Positions 44,827-53,060 of a stretch of DNA of 64,000 bases are shown here, one piece after another. The stretch is from Paenarthrobacter sp. (GTDB lineage: Bacteria; Actinomycetota; Actinomycetes; Actinomycetales; Micrococcaceae), in the NCBI GenBank assembly GCA_031179305.1, contig JAPSHX010000010.1, forward strand, positions 1 through 64,000, given 5' to 3'. The notes beneath the pieces are model-generated. The model worked only from the letters and a program-made list of their open reading frames with translations. It ran no database searches and was not told the DNA's origin. The position numbers and the translations under genes were made by a program. Position 1 is the first letter of the stretch. Each line of letters starts with the position of its first letter.

Positions 44827-46541
44827 GGGTGTTTAAGAGGAACTCCTCTGAAGCCGCGTCCGGTCTGGAATGGCCTGTAAAGCTGGCCTCCGCGGCATCC
44901 ATCGATGCTCCCCTGCAAGCTGGTGCACCTTGGATCGTTGCTATGGCCAGTGTCCCCAAAGCGCGCGTTTCCGCCGACGTGGCCGCAGTCCTCAACGCTT
45001 TAGATGGGGTCAGGAACCCGGCTCAGGTGGCCCAGTACCTAGGGCTCCCCTGGACTGCCGCCGACGTCATGGGAGTTGTCCGGCAGCTGGCCAAGACAGG
45101 AATTTTCGACGCCGGTAGGCAGCCGAGCGGCAGTGGAAAGATCCAGTTCAGGCCACCCCTGACCGTTCAATTCACCCTGTTCAACCCAGCACCCCTGCTG
45201 CAGTCCATCCGCCCGCTGATGACGACCGTGTCCGGACCGAAGGCGGTGGCGGCTGCCGTCCTGCTCCTACTCGGCGGCGTGGCAGGTGTCTTCATTGCTG
45301 GACCCAGCATCGGCCGCGTTTTATCAACGCCACTTCCAATGCAGGCCTACCTGTTCGTGGCGGTGGCCATGTTCGCTTCCACGCTGCTCCATGAATTCGG
45401 GCACGGGCTGGCGCTCACTTGTTGCGGCGGAACTCCCAGACGTATCGGGATCATGCTGTTCTACCTGTCGCCGGCCTTCTTTTGCGATGTAACCGATGGA
45501 TGGAGGCTGGGGTCACGGAAGCAGCGGGTATTCGTGGCGCTCGCAGGTCCACTGGTTCACCTCGGTCTCGGAAGCTTCGCCCTGTCCGTCCACGGCTTCC
45601 TCCCGGTGTCATGGCTGCAGGATGCAGTTCTCCTCTACGGGGCAATTTGCTACGCGGTGGCCATTCTGAACTTGTTTCCATTCATAAAATTGGACGGCTA
45701 TGTCGCTTTGATGTCAGCCGTGGACGTTCCGCATCTGCGGAACAAGTCCCTGAGCGTCACGGGTGATTTTGTGAGCTCACACGTTCTAGGTTCGCAGCCA
45801 AAATACCGAAACTACGGCTGGCTGGCTTGGTTCGGGCTTGCGAGTTTCGTCTCCGGTATCGGGTTCATGGTGATCGGGTATCAACGGCTTGTTCCGGTCT
45901 TCCTCCAACTGGGGATTGCAGGGCACATGGTTGTCGCGGCAGTCCTGTGCTTGCTGCTGACGATAGCGGGAAGAGCCATCGTCCGGTTCTTCGCTACTGC
46001 TGCCGCGAATGGAAGCCCGCTGTGGCGGCGGACGCTCGCAGCGTTCCTGGGAACACTGGCGATCACCCTCCTGACGGCTTTCATCCCGGTGAAAGCGGTG
46101 ACTGTGGCCGGTTACACGTATTCGGAGGGTGTGCTGCAGGTCGTGATGCCTCCCGAGGCCGCAGGCAGGACGTTGCGGCCGGGAGATGAAGTTGTACTCC
46201 AGTCGCAGGGCATGATCTTCCACGAAAAGAGGGGAAGCGCCACGATCGGTGACCAACCGCCGTCGAGATCCTTTGCACCGTTGGACACGATCGTTCCCAT
46301 CGCTTTGGAAGGCAACAGCCTGCCGGTGCTTGCCTACTCAAGCCACCTCACGGGGGAGTCCAAGCTTGCAGCCACGGAACGTCTTGTCGGATCCGGGCGG
46401 GCCGAAGTGACCAGCCAGCGCCATATGAGCCTAGGGGAGTGGCTGTGGGATTCCGTGACCCATTCGCTGCTTTGGCCCGGCCAAAACGGGGGCGCCAGCA
46501 ACCACTCCAAGAGTGAAGATTCCATGAAAGGGCCTTCATGA
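44823..46541 (+). CDS. M50 (site-2-protease-like) membrane peptidase
   Basis: A 572-residue integral membrane protein. An N-terminal soluble domain of about 130 residues (APWIVAMASVPKARVSADVAAVLNALDG...) looks like a PqqD/RRE-type winged helix. The peptidase domain has LLHEFGHGLAL (zinc HExxH) and FPFIKLDGYVALM (third-ligand LDG), with about eight TM segments, then an extracytoplasmic C-terminal PDZ-like part. It is the obvious candidate for removing the leader in the membrane. ATGA overlaps link it to YcaO and the ABC ATPase. Confidence 0.85.
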   Translation: MRVFKRNSSEAASGLEWPVKLASAASIDAPLQAGAPWIVAMASVPKARVSADVAAVLNALDGVRNPAQVAQYLGLPWTAADVMGVVRQLAKTGIFDAGRQPSGSGKIQFRPPLTVQFTLFNPAPLLQSIRPLMTTVSGPKAVAAAVLLLLGGVAGVFIAGPSIGRVLSTPLPMQAYLFVAVAMFASTLLHEFGHGLALTCCGGTPRRIGIMLFYLSPAFFCDVTDGWRLGSRKQRVFVALAGPLVHLGLGSFALSVHGFLPVSWLQDAVLLYGAICYAVAILNLFPFIKLDGYVALMSAVDVPHLRNKSLSVTGDFVSSHVLGSQPKYRNYGWLAWFGLASFVSGIGFMVIGYQRLVPVFLQLGIAGHMVVAAVLCLLLTIAGRAIVRFFATAAANGSPLWRRTLAAFLGTLAITLLTAFIPVKAVTVAGYTYSEGVLQVVMPPEAAGRTLRPGDEVVLQSQGMIFHEKRGSATIGDQPPSRSFAPLDTIVPIALEGNSLPVLAYSSHLTGESKLAATERLVGSGRAEVTSQRHMSLGEWLWDSVTHSLLWPGQNGGASNHSKSEDSMKGPS

Positions 46542-47248
46542 CAATCACTGCCAGCTTTGAGCAGTTCAGTAAGAAGAGGGGAGGGAGATTTGCGGTCCAG
46601 GAGCTGACCTTCGATGTGCAGGCCGGCCGGGTAGTTGGCCTCATCGGACCCAACGGCGCGGGCAAGAGCACAGCGCTCGCAGGCTTGACCGGTCTGGTGG
46701 AACCCACCTCGGGACGGGCAACAGTTTTTGGAACCGACTACCGATCCCTGCGGAGGCCGGCCACCAAAGTAGGAGTGAATTTGGACGGAATGGACATAGA
46801 GCCCGGGCTGACAGGACTCCGGCACCTTCAGATCTGCCAGTTTGCTGCCGGCGCCGACCGTGAGAACGTGGACCAGATTCTTGAACAGGTTGACCTCGCT
46901 GCCCAGGCCAAAAAGAAGGTCCGGGACTACTCGTTGGGCATGCGGCAGCGGTTGGGGATCGCCTCCGCGCTGATAGGCAGACCCCAGTTGCTGGTGCTGG
47001 ACGAGCCTGCCAACGGCCTGGACCCGGAAGGCATCCAGTGGTTGCGCCGATTCCTCAGGGACTTCGCTGCTTCCGGCGGCAGTGCGTTGGTCTCAAGCCA
47101 TCAGCTAATGGAACTGGAACAGGTCGCCGACGAAGTTGTGATCCTCAAGCAGAGGACGCTTTTCCGGGGAACTCTGAAGGAGGCCAAAGCTCTGGGTGGC
47201 GGTAGCTTGGAAACTGCTTACTTCAAGATCCTGGATCGTGCCCGATGA
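46538..47248 (+). CDS. ABC transporter ATP-binding protein
   Basis: A 236-residue ATPase with Walker A IGPNGAGKSTALAG, signature YSLGMRQRLG, Walker B LLVLDEPANGLDPEG and switch H in SSHQLMELE. The pattern is that of bacteriocin-export or immunity ABC ATPases (BcrA-like). It overlaps the protease gene and the first permease. Expected to export the mature peptide or protect the producer. Confidence 0.92.
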   Translation: MTITASFEQFSKKRGGRFAVQELTFDVQAGRVVGLIGPNGAGKSTALAGLTGLVEPTSGRATVFGTDYRSLRRPATKVGVNLDGMDIEPGLTGLRHLQICQFAAGADRENVDQILEQVDLAAQAKKKVRDYSLGMRQRLGIASALIGRPQLLVLDEPANGLDPEGIQWLRRFLRDFAASGGSALVSSHQLMELEQVADEVVILKQRTLFRGTLKEAKALGGGSLETAYFKILDRAR

Positions 47249-48012
47249 GCACGGAACGTGTAGCCACCAGGGTCCCTCTGGACTTGATGACCACCGGACT
47301 TCGATCGGAGCTACTGAGGTATTTCAGCGGGTATTCCGTGGTGGGCATTCTGGCGTTCAGTGCCCTGGTGCCATGGTTCGTTGCCAACTTCCTTGGATGG
47401 CCGGGCAATTCGGGGGAGCTTACTACCGCTCAGAATGTCCAGACGTTCTGGGCACTGGCAGCAAGCATCGCGCCGGTGGCAACGTTCGCCGGGAGCTATG
47501 TTGTGACCCGGGAGTCCTACTACGGCACGCTTCGGCGAAGCATCGTAATGACCGGACTGCGGCAAGTGCTGCGGGCCAAGTACGTGGCCGCGCTGGTTAT
47601 CGGCCTTGCCACTGCCATCACAGGAGTAGTGGTGTGGGGTGGAAGCGTGGCGTTGTCGCTCCCGCCAGAAGTGCGGGGAGCCCTTTTGTCTGAGGAGTCG
47701 TGGCGGGAACTGCCCGGCGTGGTGATGGCCTCGGTGCTGGGATCTATGTGGGGGTGTTCGCTCGGCTGGATCATCCGGCATTACTACGCGACGACGATCC
47801 TCACGTTACTGATCCCACTCGCCGTTGAGTTGCCCTTGTTGCTGAGCAGCTCGGAGGTTGCCCGCTGGCTTCCATCAGGCGCCTTGGCCGGAATCGCGTC
47901 ACTGCCCTTTGAAGGGTTGCTTGAGCCTGTGCCCGCGTTCCTGGTGTCATGCGGGTGGCTGCTTGCGGCGGGTGCCGGGGCCGTGTGGATGGTCAAGGGA
48001 CGGGAGTTCTAG
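47245..48012 (+). CDS. ABC-2-type permease 1
   Basis: A 255-residue inner-membrane protein with about six TM segments (for example VVGILAFSALVPWFVANF, FAGSYVVTRESYYG with a coupling helix, and TILTLLIPLAVELPLLL). Start overlaps the ATPase stop. It is the permease partner of the ATPase for peptide export or self-immunity. Confidence 0.85.
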   Translation: MSTERVATRVPLDLMTTGLRSELLRYFSGYSVVGILAFSALVPWFVANFLGWPGNSGELTTAQNVQTFWALAASIAPVATFAGSYVVTRESYYGTLRRSIVMTGLRQVLRAKYVAALVIGLATAITGVVVWGGSVALSLPPEVRGALLSEESWRELPGVVMASVLGSMWGCSLGWIIRHYYATTILTLLIPLAVELPLLLSSSEVARWLPSGALAGIASLPFEGLLEPVPAFLVSCGWLLAAGAGAVWMVKGREF

Positions 48013-48717
48013 ATGCTCAACCTGGTGCCTGCTTTCTGCTCTGATTTGCAGCGGCCATGGCTTTGGAAGGGCTCGGCTTTGGGGGCTTTGTTGGTGTTGG
48101 GGCTTCTAGGGTTGTTCATTGTCGCTGCCAGCATTGAATCCCAAGCACCAACGCCGAGCCTGGACCGCGTTCTGCGTAAAACCGGGCTCTCCCTCATGCT
48201 CACCGGTGCCGCCGTTGTGGGTGCATTCTCATTCACTGCGGACTACCACGCGGGCAGCTTCAACAGGAGGGTTTTACTGTTTCAGCGGGGCCCTGCATTT
48301 GCCAGCCGGGCAACAACAACCATCTTGGCAGCCCTCGTCAGCGGTGCATTGACGGGGATTGCCTTCGGCCTGTCCGGAATATTTGTGGACGGTGCATGGC
48401 ATCTCAGCCTTGCTACTGTCTTGGGCTTCAGTGTGACTGCCGGCATGGGATCGTTATGGGGCTTCGCCCTGGGATCCCTCATCCGCAACCACTTGGTGAG
48501 CCTTTTCGTTGTGCCTCTGAGCTTGGCCCTCCCGGAACTGCTATCCCTGTCTCTGGGTGAGACCGGCCGGCTTCTCTTTCCAGTCCTTGCCACCACTTGG
48601 GGGGAGAACGTGGCTGTCAACATACCCACGTTCACGTCTTTCGCCGGCGCCCTTTGCTGGCTTCTAGTGATAACAGCGGTAGCCAGTTGGGTGTTTCTCA
48701 GGCGAGACCTGGCCTGA
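48013..48717 (+). CDS. ABC-2-type permease 2
   Basis: A 234-residue protein with about six TM segments; the next gene after permease 1 with no gap. It resembles permease 1 in TM layout (FSFTADYHAGSFNRRVLLFQRG carries a coupling-helix-like stretch). The two probably form a heterodimer with the ATPase. Confidence 0.85.
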   Translation: MLNLVPAFCSDLQRPWLWKGSALGALLVLGLLGLFIVAASIESQAPTPSLDRVLRKTGLSLMLTGAAVVGAFSFTADYHAGSFNRRVLLFQRGPAFASRATTTILAALVSGALTGIAFGLSGIFVDGAWHLSLATVLGFSVTAGMGSLWGFALGSLIRNHLVSLFVVPLSLALPELLSLSLGETGRLLFPVLATTWGENVAVNIPTFTSFAGALCWLLVITAVASWVFLRRDLA

Positions 48718-48747
48718 CAATCCAATCATCAAATTAAGGAACAAATA

Positions 48748-48936
48748 GTGAATACCAAACCATTGGTCTGGCTCCTCCTGGCCCTCACGGTCGCTGCCTA
48801 CGCTGTCTCCATCTTCATCTCGAACCGCGGTGAATCAGTGTGGTCAACGGTATCGGGAGTCATCATGGTGGTCGCAGCACTCGTCATGTTCTGGCGATAT
48901 CTTCAGGGACGCAAAGCAGGCCACAACGAACGGTGA
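48748..48936 (+). CDS. Small two-TM membrane protein
   Basis: A 62-residue protein, GTG start 30 bp after permease 2. TM1 is LVWLLLALTVAAYAVSIFI and TM2 VSGVIMVVAALVMFWRYL, with a basic tail. Small hydrophobic proteins at the end of bacteriocin clusters often give immunity; that is the inference here. Confidence 0.7.
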   Translation: MNTKPLVWLLLALTVAAYAVSIFISNRGESVWSTVSGVIMVVAALVMFWRYLQGRKAGHNER

Positions 48937-48938
48937 CG

Positions 48939-48973
48939 CGCTTGCCACGGAATAGTTTGGTCCGCGGCAAGCG
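48939..48973. terminator. Hairpin between the daptide cluster and the GGT gene
   Basis: CGCTTGCC-A-CGGA pairs with TCCG-C-GGCAAGCG (12 pairs, one mismatch) around a 9-nt loop. It lies between the convergent stops at 48936 and 48982, so it can end both transcripts. There is no long T-tract. Confidence 0.6.
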
Positions 48974-48981
48974 AGTCATAG

Positions 48982-50817
48982 TTACTTGCCCCGTTTTGCT
49001 GGTTTGACTACCATCGCTGATCCACCGCCCCGGCGGTCAGGTTCAGCAGCAGCTGTCAGTGATCCATCCGGGTTGAACTCGATAGCTGTGGCCGCACCAA
49101 TTTCGGCCGCCGATGTGAAGGCATCGCCGGCCGGCACCAAATCATGCCCCAACGACTCCAAAGTGGGACCGTAGGCCTCGATGAAGGCGGGCTCGGAGGT
49201 GACTGTAGGGCCATTCCGGGGTGACGTCCGCGGAGCTGCCAGGGCTTCGGAGACGTTCATGCCCAGGTCAATGCGGTTCAGAATGGTTTGCAGCACGGTA
49301 GTAATGATGGTTGAACCGCCGGGCGAGCCGAGAGCCAGGAACGGATCGCCATCCTTCAAAACGATGGTCGGCGACATGGACGACCGGGGACGCTTACCCG
49401 GCTGAATCCGGTTCGGATCAGTCTCGCTGTAGACGGTGCTGAAGTCGGTCAGCTCGTTGTTCAGCAGGAAGCCACGGCCCGGCACAACGATTCCCGAACC
49501 ACCGGTCTGCTCGATCGTGAGCGTGTACTCCACAACGTTGCCCCACTTGTCGGCGACAGTCAGGTTCGTCGTGGAGATATTCTCTGTATCCGTTTCATTG
49601 GCGAGCGGTGCAACGGCAGGCGGGCAGGCGCCGTCGTAATCTTCCACGTCGCCCGGGGCGACAGGCTTGGTAGCGGCCGCTGTCGGATCGATATTGCAGG
49701 AGCGTTCCTTAGCGAAGACGTCGTCCAGCAGGGTCTCGGTGGGGACATTCACGAAGGCCGGATCGCCAACGTAAGCACCACGATCCGCGAATGCCAGGGA
49801 GCTCGCTTCAAGGTAATGGTGCAGGGCGTTGACGGGTTCCATTCCCTTGAGGTCGTAGTTCTCCAGAATGTTCAGCGACTCGCCTACAGTGGTGCCGCCG
49901 CTGCTGGAAGGAGCCATGCCGTAGACCTCGTAGCCGCGGTACTCCACCTTGGTGGGGTCCTGGTCCAGCACCTTGTAGTTGGCCAGGTCTTGTGTGGTCA
50001 TGAAACCGACGGGAACGGGGAGATCAGTGTCGCCCGACTTCGGCGGAGCTTTCACGGTGTTGACGATTTCCTCCGCGAGCGGCCCGCCGTAGAAGGCGTC
50101 AGTGCCCTCGTTGGCCAATTGCCTATAGGTCGCCGCAAGGTCGTGGTTCTTGAAGACACTTCCGACGGCGGGAGCGTCACCACCGGGAAGGAACAGATCC
50201 TGCGTGGACGTGAAAGTGTCGAATCGAAGCTTGTTGTCCAGGGTTTGCTGTCGGAAGGTTTCGTCCACCACGAAGCCGCGGTTTGCCACCTTGATTGCTG
50301 GCTTCAGTGCCTCCCTCAAATCCAACGTCCCCCAACGCTCCAGCGCCCGCTCCCATGTTGCGGGTGTACCCGGGACGCCGACGGAGACGCCGCTGGTGAC
50401 GAGTTCAGGGGTGAATCTGTAGGGTTCGCCGGTAGCAGGGTCGATGAAGGCGTCGGTCGGCATGCCCGCCGGAGCGGTTTCGCGGCCGTCAATGGTGCCC
50501 ACTTGCTTGGTCTTCGCGTCATAGAAAACGAAGTAACCGCCGCCACCGATGCCTGCGCTGTAGGGCTCCGTAACTCCAAGGGTTGCTGCTGCGGCGACGG
50601 CGGCGTCGGCAGCATTTCCACCCTTCCTCAGTACTTCGATGGCGGCTGCGGAAGCTTCGGGATCGACGGTGCTCACGGCACCGCCATAGCCGGTGGCCGT
50701 CGGGTTTTTCTCGGTTTCGCGGGGATCGGCGAAGGCCGGACTGGCCATCACGCCGCTCGTCGCGGTTAGTGCCAAGGCTGCCGTGACAGCAGCCAGTTGA
50801 CGTCTCACATGTGTCAT
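48982..50817 (-). CDS. ggt: Gamma-glutamyltransferase (secreted precursor)
   Basis: A 611-residue N-terminal-nucleophile hydrolase that cleaves glutathione and other gamma-glutamyl compounds outside the cell. Residues 1-30 are a signal peptide (cleavage likely after ASPAFA). The precursor autocleaves before the catalytic Thr in ISTTNLTVADKWGNVVEYT, which differs from the usual TTH by Asn. LLNNELTDF and GSPGGSTIITTVLQ bind substrate. Convergent to the daptide cluster and unrelated to it. Confidence 0.92.
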   Translation of the reverse strand: MTHVRRQLAAVTAALALTATSGVMASPAFADPRETEKNPTATGYGGAVSTVDPEASAAAIEVLRKGGNAADAAVAAAATLGVTEPYSAGIGGGGYFVFYDAKTKQVGTIDGRETAPAGMPTDAFIDPATGEPYRFTPELVTSGVSVGVPGTPATWERALERWGTLDLREALKPAIKVANRGFVVDETFRQQTLDNKLRFDTFTSTQDLFLPGGDAPAVGSVFKNHDLAATYRQLANEGTDAFYGGPLAEEIVNTVKAPPKSGDTDLPVPVGFMTTQDLANYKVLDQDPTKVEYRGYEVYGMAPSSSGGTTVGESLNILENYDLKGMEPVNALHHYLEASSLAFADRGAYVGDPAFVNVPTETLLDDVFAKERSCNIDPTAAATKPVAPGDVEDYDGACPPAVAPLANETDTENISTTNLTVADKWGNVVEYTLTIEQTGGSGIVVPGRGFLLNNELTDFSTVYSETDPNRIQPGKRPRSSMSPTIVLKDGDPFLALGSPGGSTIITTVLQTILNRIDLGMNVSEALAAPRTSPRNGPTVTSEPAFIEAYGPTLESLGHDLVPAGDAFTSAAEIGAATAIEFNPDGSLTAAAEPDRRGGGSAMVVKPAKRGK

Positions 50818-50945
50818 GGTGTCTCCCAGAGTTGTTCCAGACGATGATGTGGGTGGACGGTCCGGTCACCCTATCGCGGGGTTAGGCGAGGAACAACGGT
50901 TGAAATTTTGTCAGTGGACGGGATGAATCGGGGAGCTTCGTCTCG

Positions 50946-51006
50946 TGATAATGTTGACCCATCATGATCAGCCCGCTCGCCTAACGGCTCGGGCTGATTT
51001 TCTTTA
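50946..51006 (+). ncRNA. Small hairpin RNA upstream of the Abi_2 gene (AbiF-RNA-like)
   Basis: ATCAGCCCG (50975-50983) and CGGGCTGAT (50996-51004) form a perfect 9-bp stem followed by TTTTCTTT, a rho-independent terminator shape. About 30 nt of unpaired lead-in precede it. It sits 14 bp upstream of an Abi_2-domain gene start, where short structured RNAs (AbiF RNA motif) have been described next to such genes. The covariance model was not run, so the family call is inference. Confidence 0.5.
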
Positions 51007-51019
51007 AGCGGGGGACTTT

Positions 51020-52018
51020 TTGGCTGAGTACACGAAGAAGTGGCTGTCGGTTGATGATCAGGTGGCTCGCCTTGTCTCACGGGGTATAACTGAGCCCGGC
51101 GAAGGCCGGGGCGCCCAACTCTTGTACGAAGTCGGCTACTACCGTCTAACGGGGTACCTTTATCCATTCCGTAAGTCCGAGCGCTATTTAGACGATACCG
51201 GTCGAGAACGTGTCCGCGTTTTGAGCGGTTTTCGGCAGGGGACTTCCCTCAAGGATGCTGCTGCGCTGATTGACTTTGACCGACGATTACGACTGCTGGT
51301 TCTGGAAGCCATTGAGCGAATCGAAATCTCCCTCCGTATGCAGATCGGTTATGTGCTCGGACGCCGATCTGCATTTGCCCATCTGGAGACTTCAAGTTTC
51401 GTAAGTGCTTTCACTGAGTCGTCCACAGATTCGGAAACTGGGCACCCATACCTCAGCAAGCATGAACTATGGGTGGCTAGGCTTTTGGAACGTCAGAATG
51501 CTTCTGACGAGGCGTTCGTGTATCACTTTCGCGAGAAATATGATGGTCGGCTGCCGATCTGGGCTGCTACGGAAATCATGGAGTTGGGTCATCTGAACCG
51601 ACTGTATGGCGGACTGAACAGCTCTATAGCATCAGAAATTGCCGCAGCGTACGGAGTCCCCTCTAAGCGCATCATGGGGAGCTGGATTGCAAGCCTGAAC
51701 TATGTAAGGAATGTGGCAGCTCATCACGCGCGACTTTTCAACCGGAAACTGGTGACGTCCCCTAAAAGGCCGCCCAAGGGAGATGTACCGCTTCTGGATC
51801 ACCTCAGAGATCAAACCTCATCCAAGGAGGTTCTTGGACTTTACAATGCTCTGGCTGTTATGGCTTACATGCTTTGGGCAATTGGTGCAGATGACGGTTG
51901 GCCTCAACGTCTGGTCAAGTTGCTGGAGACTTTCCCGGAATCTTCGATTGTCGCCCTGGATTCATTGGGTGTGCCTGGGGGCTGGACAGGGCTTGAGCTT
52001 TGGCGGGGGCCCGGATAG
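51020..52018 (+). CDS. Abi_2-family (AbiD/F) abortive-infection protein
   Basis: A 332-residue HEPN-fold protein. LLYEVGYYRLTGYLYPFRKS and WAATEIMELGHLNRLYGGL are Abi_2 hallmarks. RNVAAH (230-235) is the RX4H HEPN ribonuclease motif; a second RX4H (RSAFAH, 116-121) is also present. TTG 51020 with GGGGGA upstream is the start. The likely action is RNA cleavage causing abortive infection, held in check by an upstream small RNA. Single gene, next to no other defence gene. Confidence 0.85.
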   Translation: MAEYTKKWLSVDDQVARLVSRGITEPGEGRGAQLLYEVGYYRLTGYLYPFRKSERYLDDTGRERVRVLSGFRQGTSLKDAAALIDFDRRLRLLVLEAIERIEISLRMQIGYVLGRRSAFAHLETSSFVSAFTESSTDSETGHPYLSKHELWVARLLERQNASDEAFVYHFREKYDGRLPIWAATEIMELGHLNRLYGGLNSSIASEIAAAYGVPSKRIMGSWIASLNYVRNVAAHHARLFNRKLVTSPKRPPKGDVPLLDHLRDQTSSKEVLGLYNALAVMAYMLWAIGADDGWPQRLVKLLETFPESSIVALDSLGVPGGWTGLELWRGPG

Positions 52019-52148
52019 CGGCGACATGCTGATGCAAAGCGGGCCGTCACCACCAACTTTGAGGAGCTGTGGCGCCGCGACACCCCTTGAAAGCGGCGTG
52101 TCGGCCCGGACTTGAAATCAATGTGGGTGGTGGCCGCACGGAAGCGAA

Positions 52149-53051
52149 TTAAACAACCAACCGCAGCGGCCGCTGCCCCAACTGCACCGTGATCTCCTGC
52201 CCCCACGACGCCGTCAGCCGGTCGTCTTCCATACCGTCGCCGAACACCACCAGCTGATCGGACGCCACGGTAATTCGCAGTACCTCGCCGGTTTCGAGGA
52301 TGCCTTCGGTCAATGAGGCTCCCGTAACGGGTGATGGCCACGCTTCCCGGACGAACCACGCGAGCCTCGGATCGGTCGGAGAGGGAAGGGCACGTCCACC
52401 GCGTTCCAAGGCGATCGAGGCGCACCACCCGGTAGCGCCGGTGCCGGTGGAAACGATGAGGCCCGACGACGACTGCTGCTCAGTTTGTCCGCCGGGCTGA
52501 GTGAAGCTCGGCGCAATGATCGAGTACTTGGCTGACTGGTGCGAAGCGTGCCCGACGAAAACTTCATTGAGCGCGGAAAGCTGCTGACCGTCGTCGAGCG
52601 TTGCCGTCACAGTGGTGAGGTTTTGGCAGCGCAGGCGACCAACGTCGCCGGCACCCAGAAGGGCAGCGGCTTCCGACGGTGTGTGCCGGACAAGGACGCC
52701 GGGGTTCGCGCCCGGCTCGGGGTTGATGCCGATCACCGGCTGGCCGTTCAGGTACTTGGCAACGTTCGCCACCAGGCCGTCTTGCCCCACCACGGCGATG
52801 ATGTCTTCGGCGGTGAGCAGGAAACGGCTCAGGTCCGCGCGTTCCACCTCTGCCTGTCGCCACTCGGTCGGTACTGCCGCCCTGATGGTTGCGAGGGCGG
52901 AGGTAAGCCGATCATGCCGGTCTTGCGCGTCCTGGAGGCTGCGACCGCGGGTGCGAAGGAAAAACTCAGCCTGCCCTCGGGTGGCGTGCCGGTCCAGCAG
53001 TTCCTGGAGTTCGGTCCGCCGGTGGACGATGACGATGCGCGGGGTTGCCAT
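52149..53051 (-). CDS. NAD-kinase-like protein
   Basis: A 300-residue protein of the ATP-NAD kinase fold. The usual GGDGT reads VGQDGL (D91 kept, second Gly replaced by Gln), and PVIGINPEPG resembles the following loop. SSSGLIVSTGTGATGW matches the NAD-kinase GLIVSTPTGSTAY signature with changes. N-terminal 85 residues are alpha-helical and unusual. It starts 9 bp after the SPFH gene stop and is under NrtR-like boxes. It may phosphorylate NAD or a relative, or only bind it. Confidence 0.7.
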   Translation of the reverse strand: MATPRIVIVHRRTELQELLDRHATRGQAEFFLRTRGRSLQDAQDRHDRLTSALATIRAAVPTEWRQAEVERADLSRFLLTAEDIIAVVGQDGLVANVAKYLNGQPVIGINPEPGANPGVLVRHTPSEAAALLGAGDVGRLRCQNLTTVTATLDDGQQLSALNEVFVGHASHQSAKYSIIAPSFTQPGGQTEQQSSSGLIVSTGTGATGWCASIALERGGRALPSPTDPRLAWFVREAWPSPVTGASLTEGILETGEVLRITVASDQLVVFGDGMEDDRLTASWGQEITVQLGQRPLRLVV

Positions 53052-53060
53052 GATGGGTCC

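Noticed and set aside
49816..50769. 317-codon frame on the plus strand
   Set aside because: It is antisense to the ggt coding region, which has full gamma-glutamyltransferase motifs; no domain on the antisense strand.
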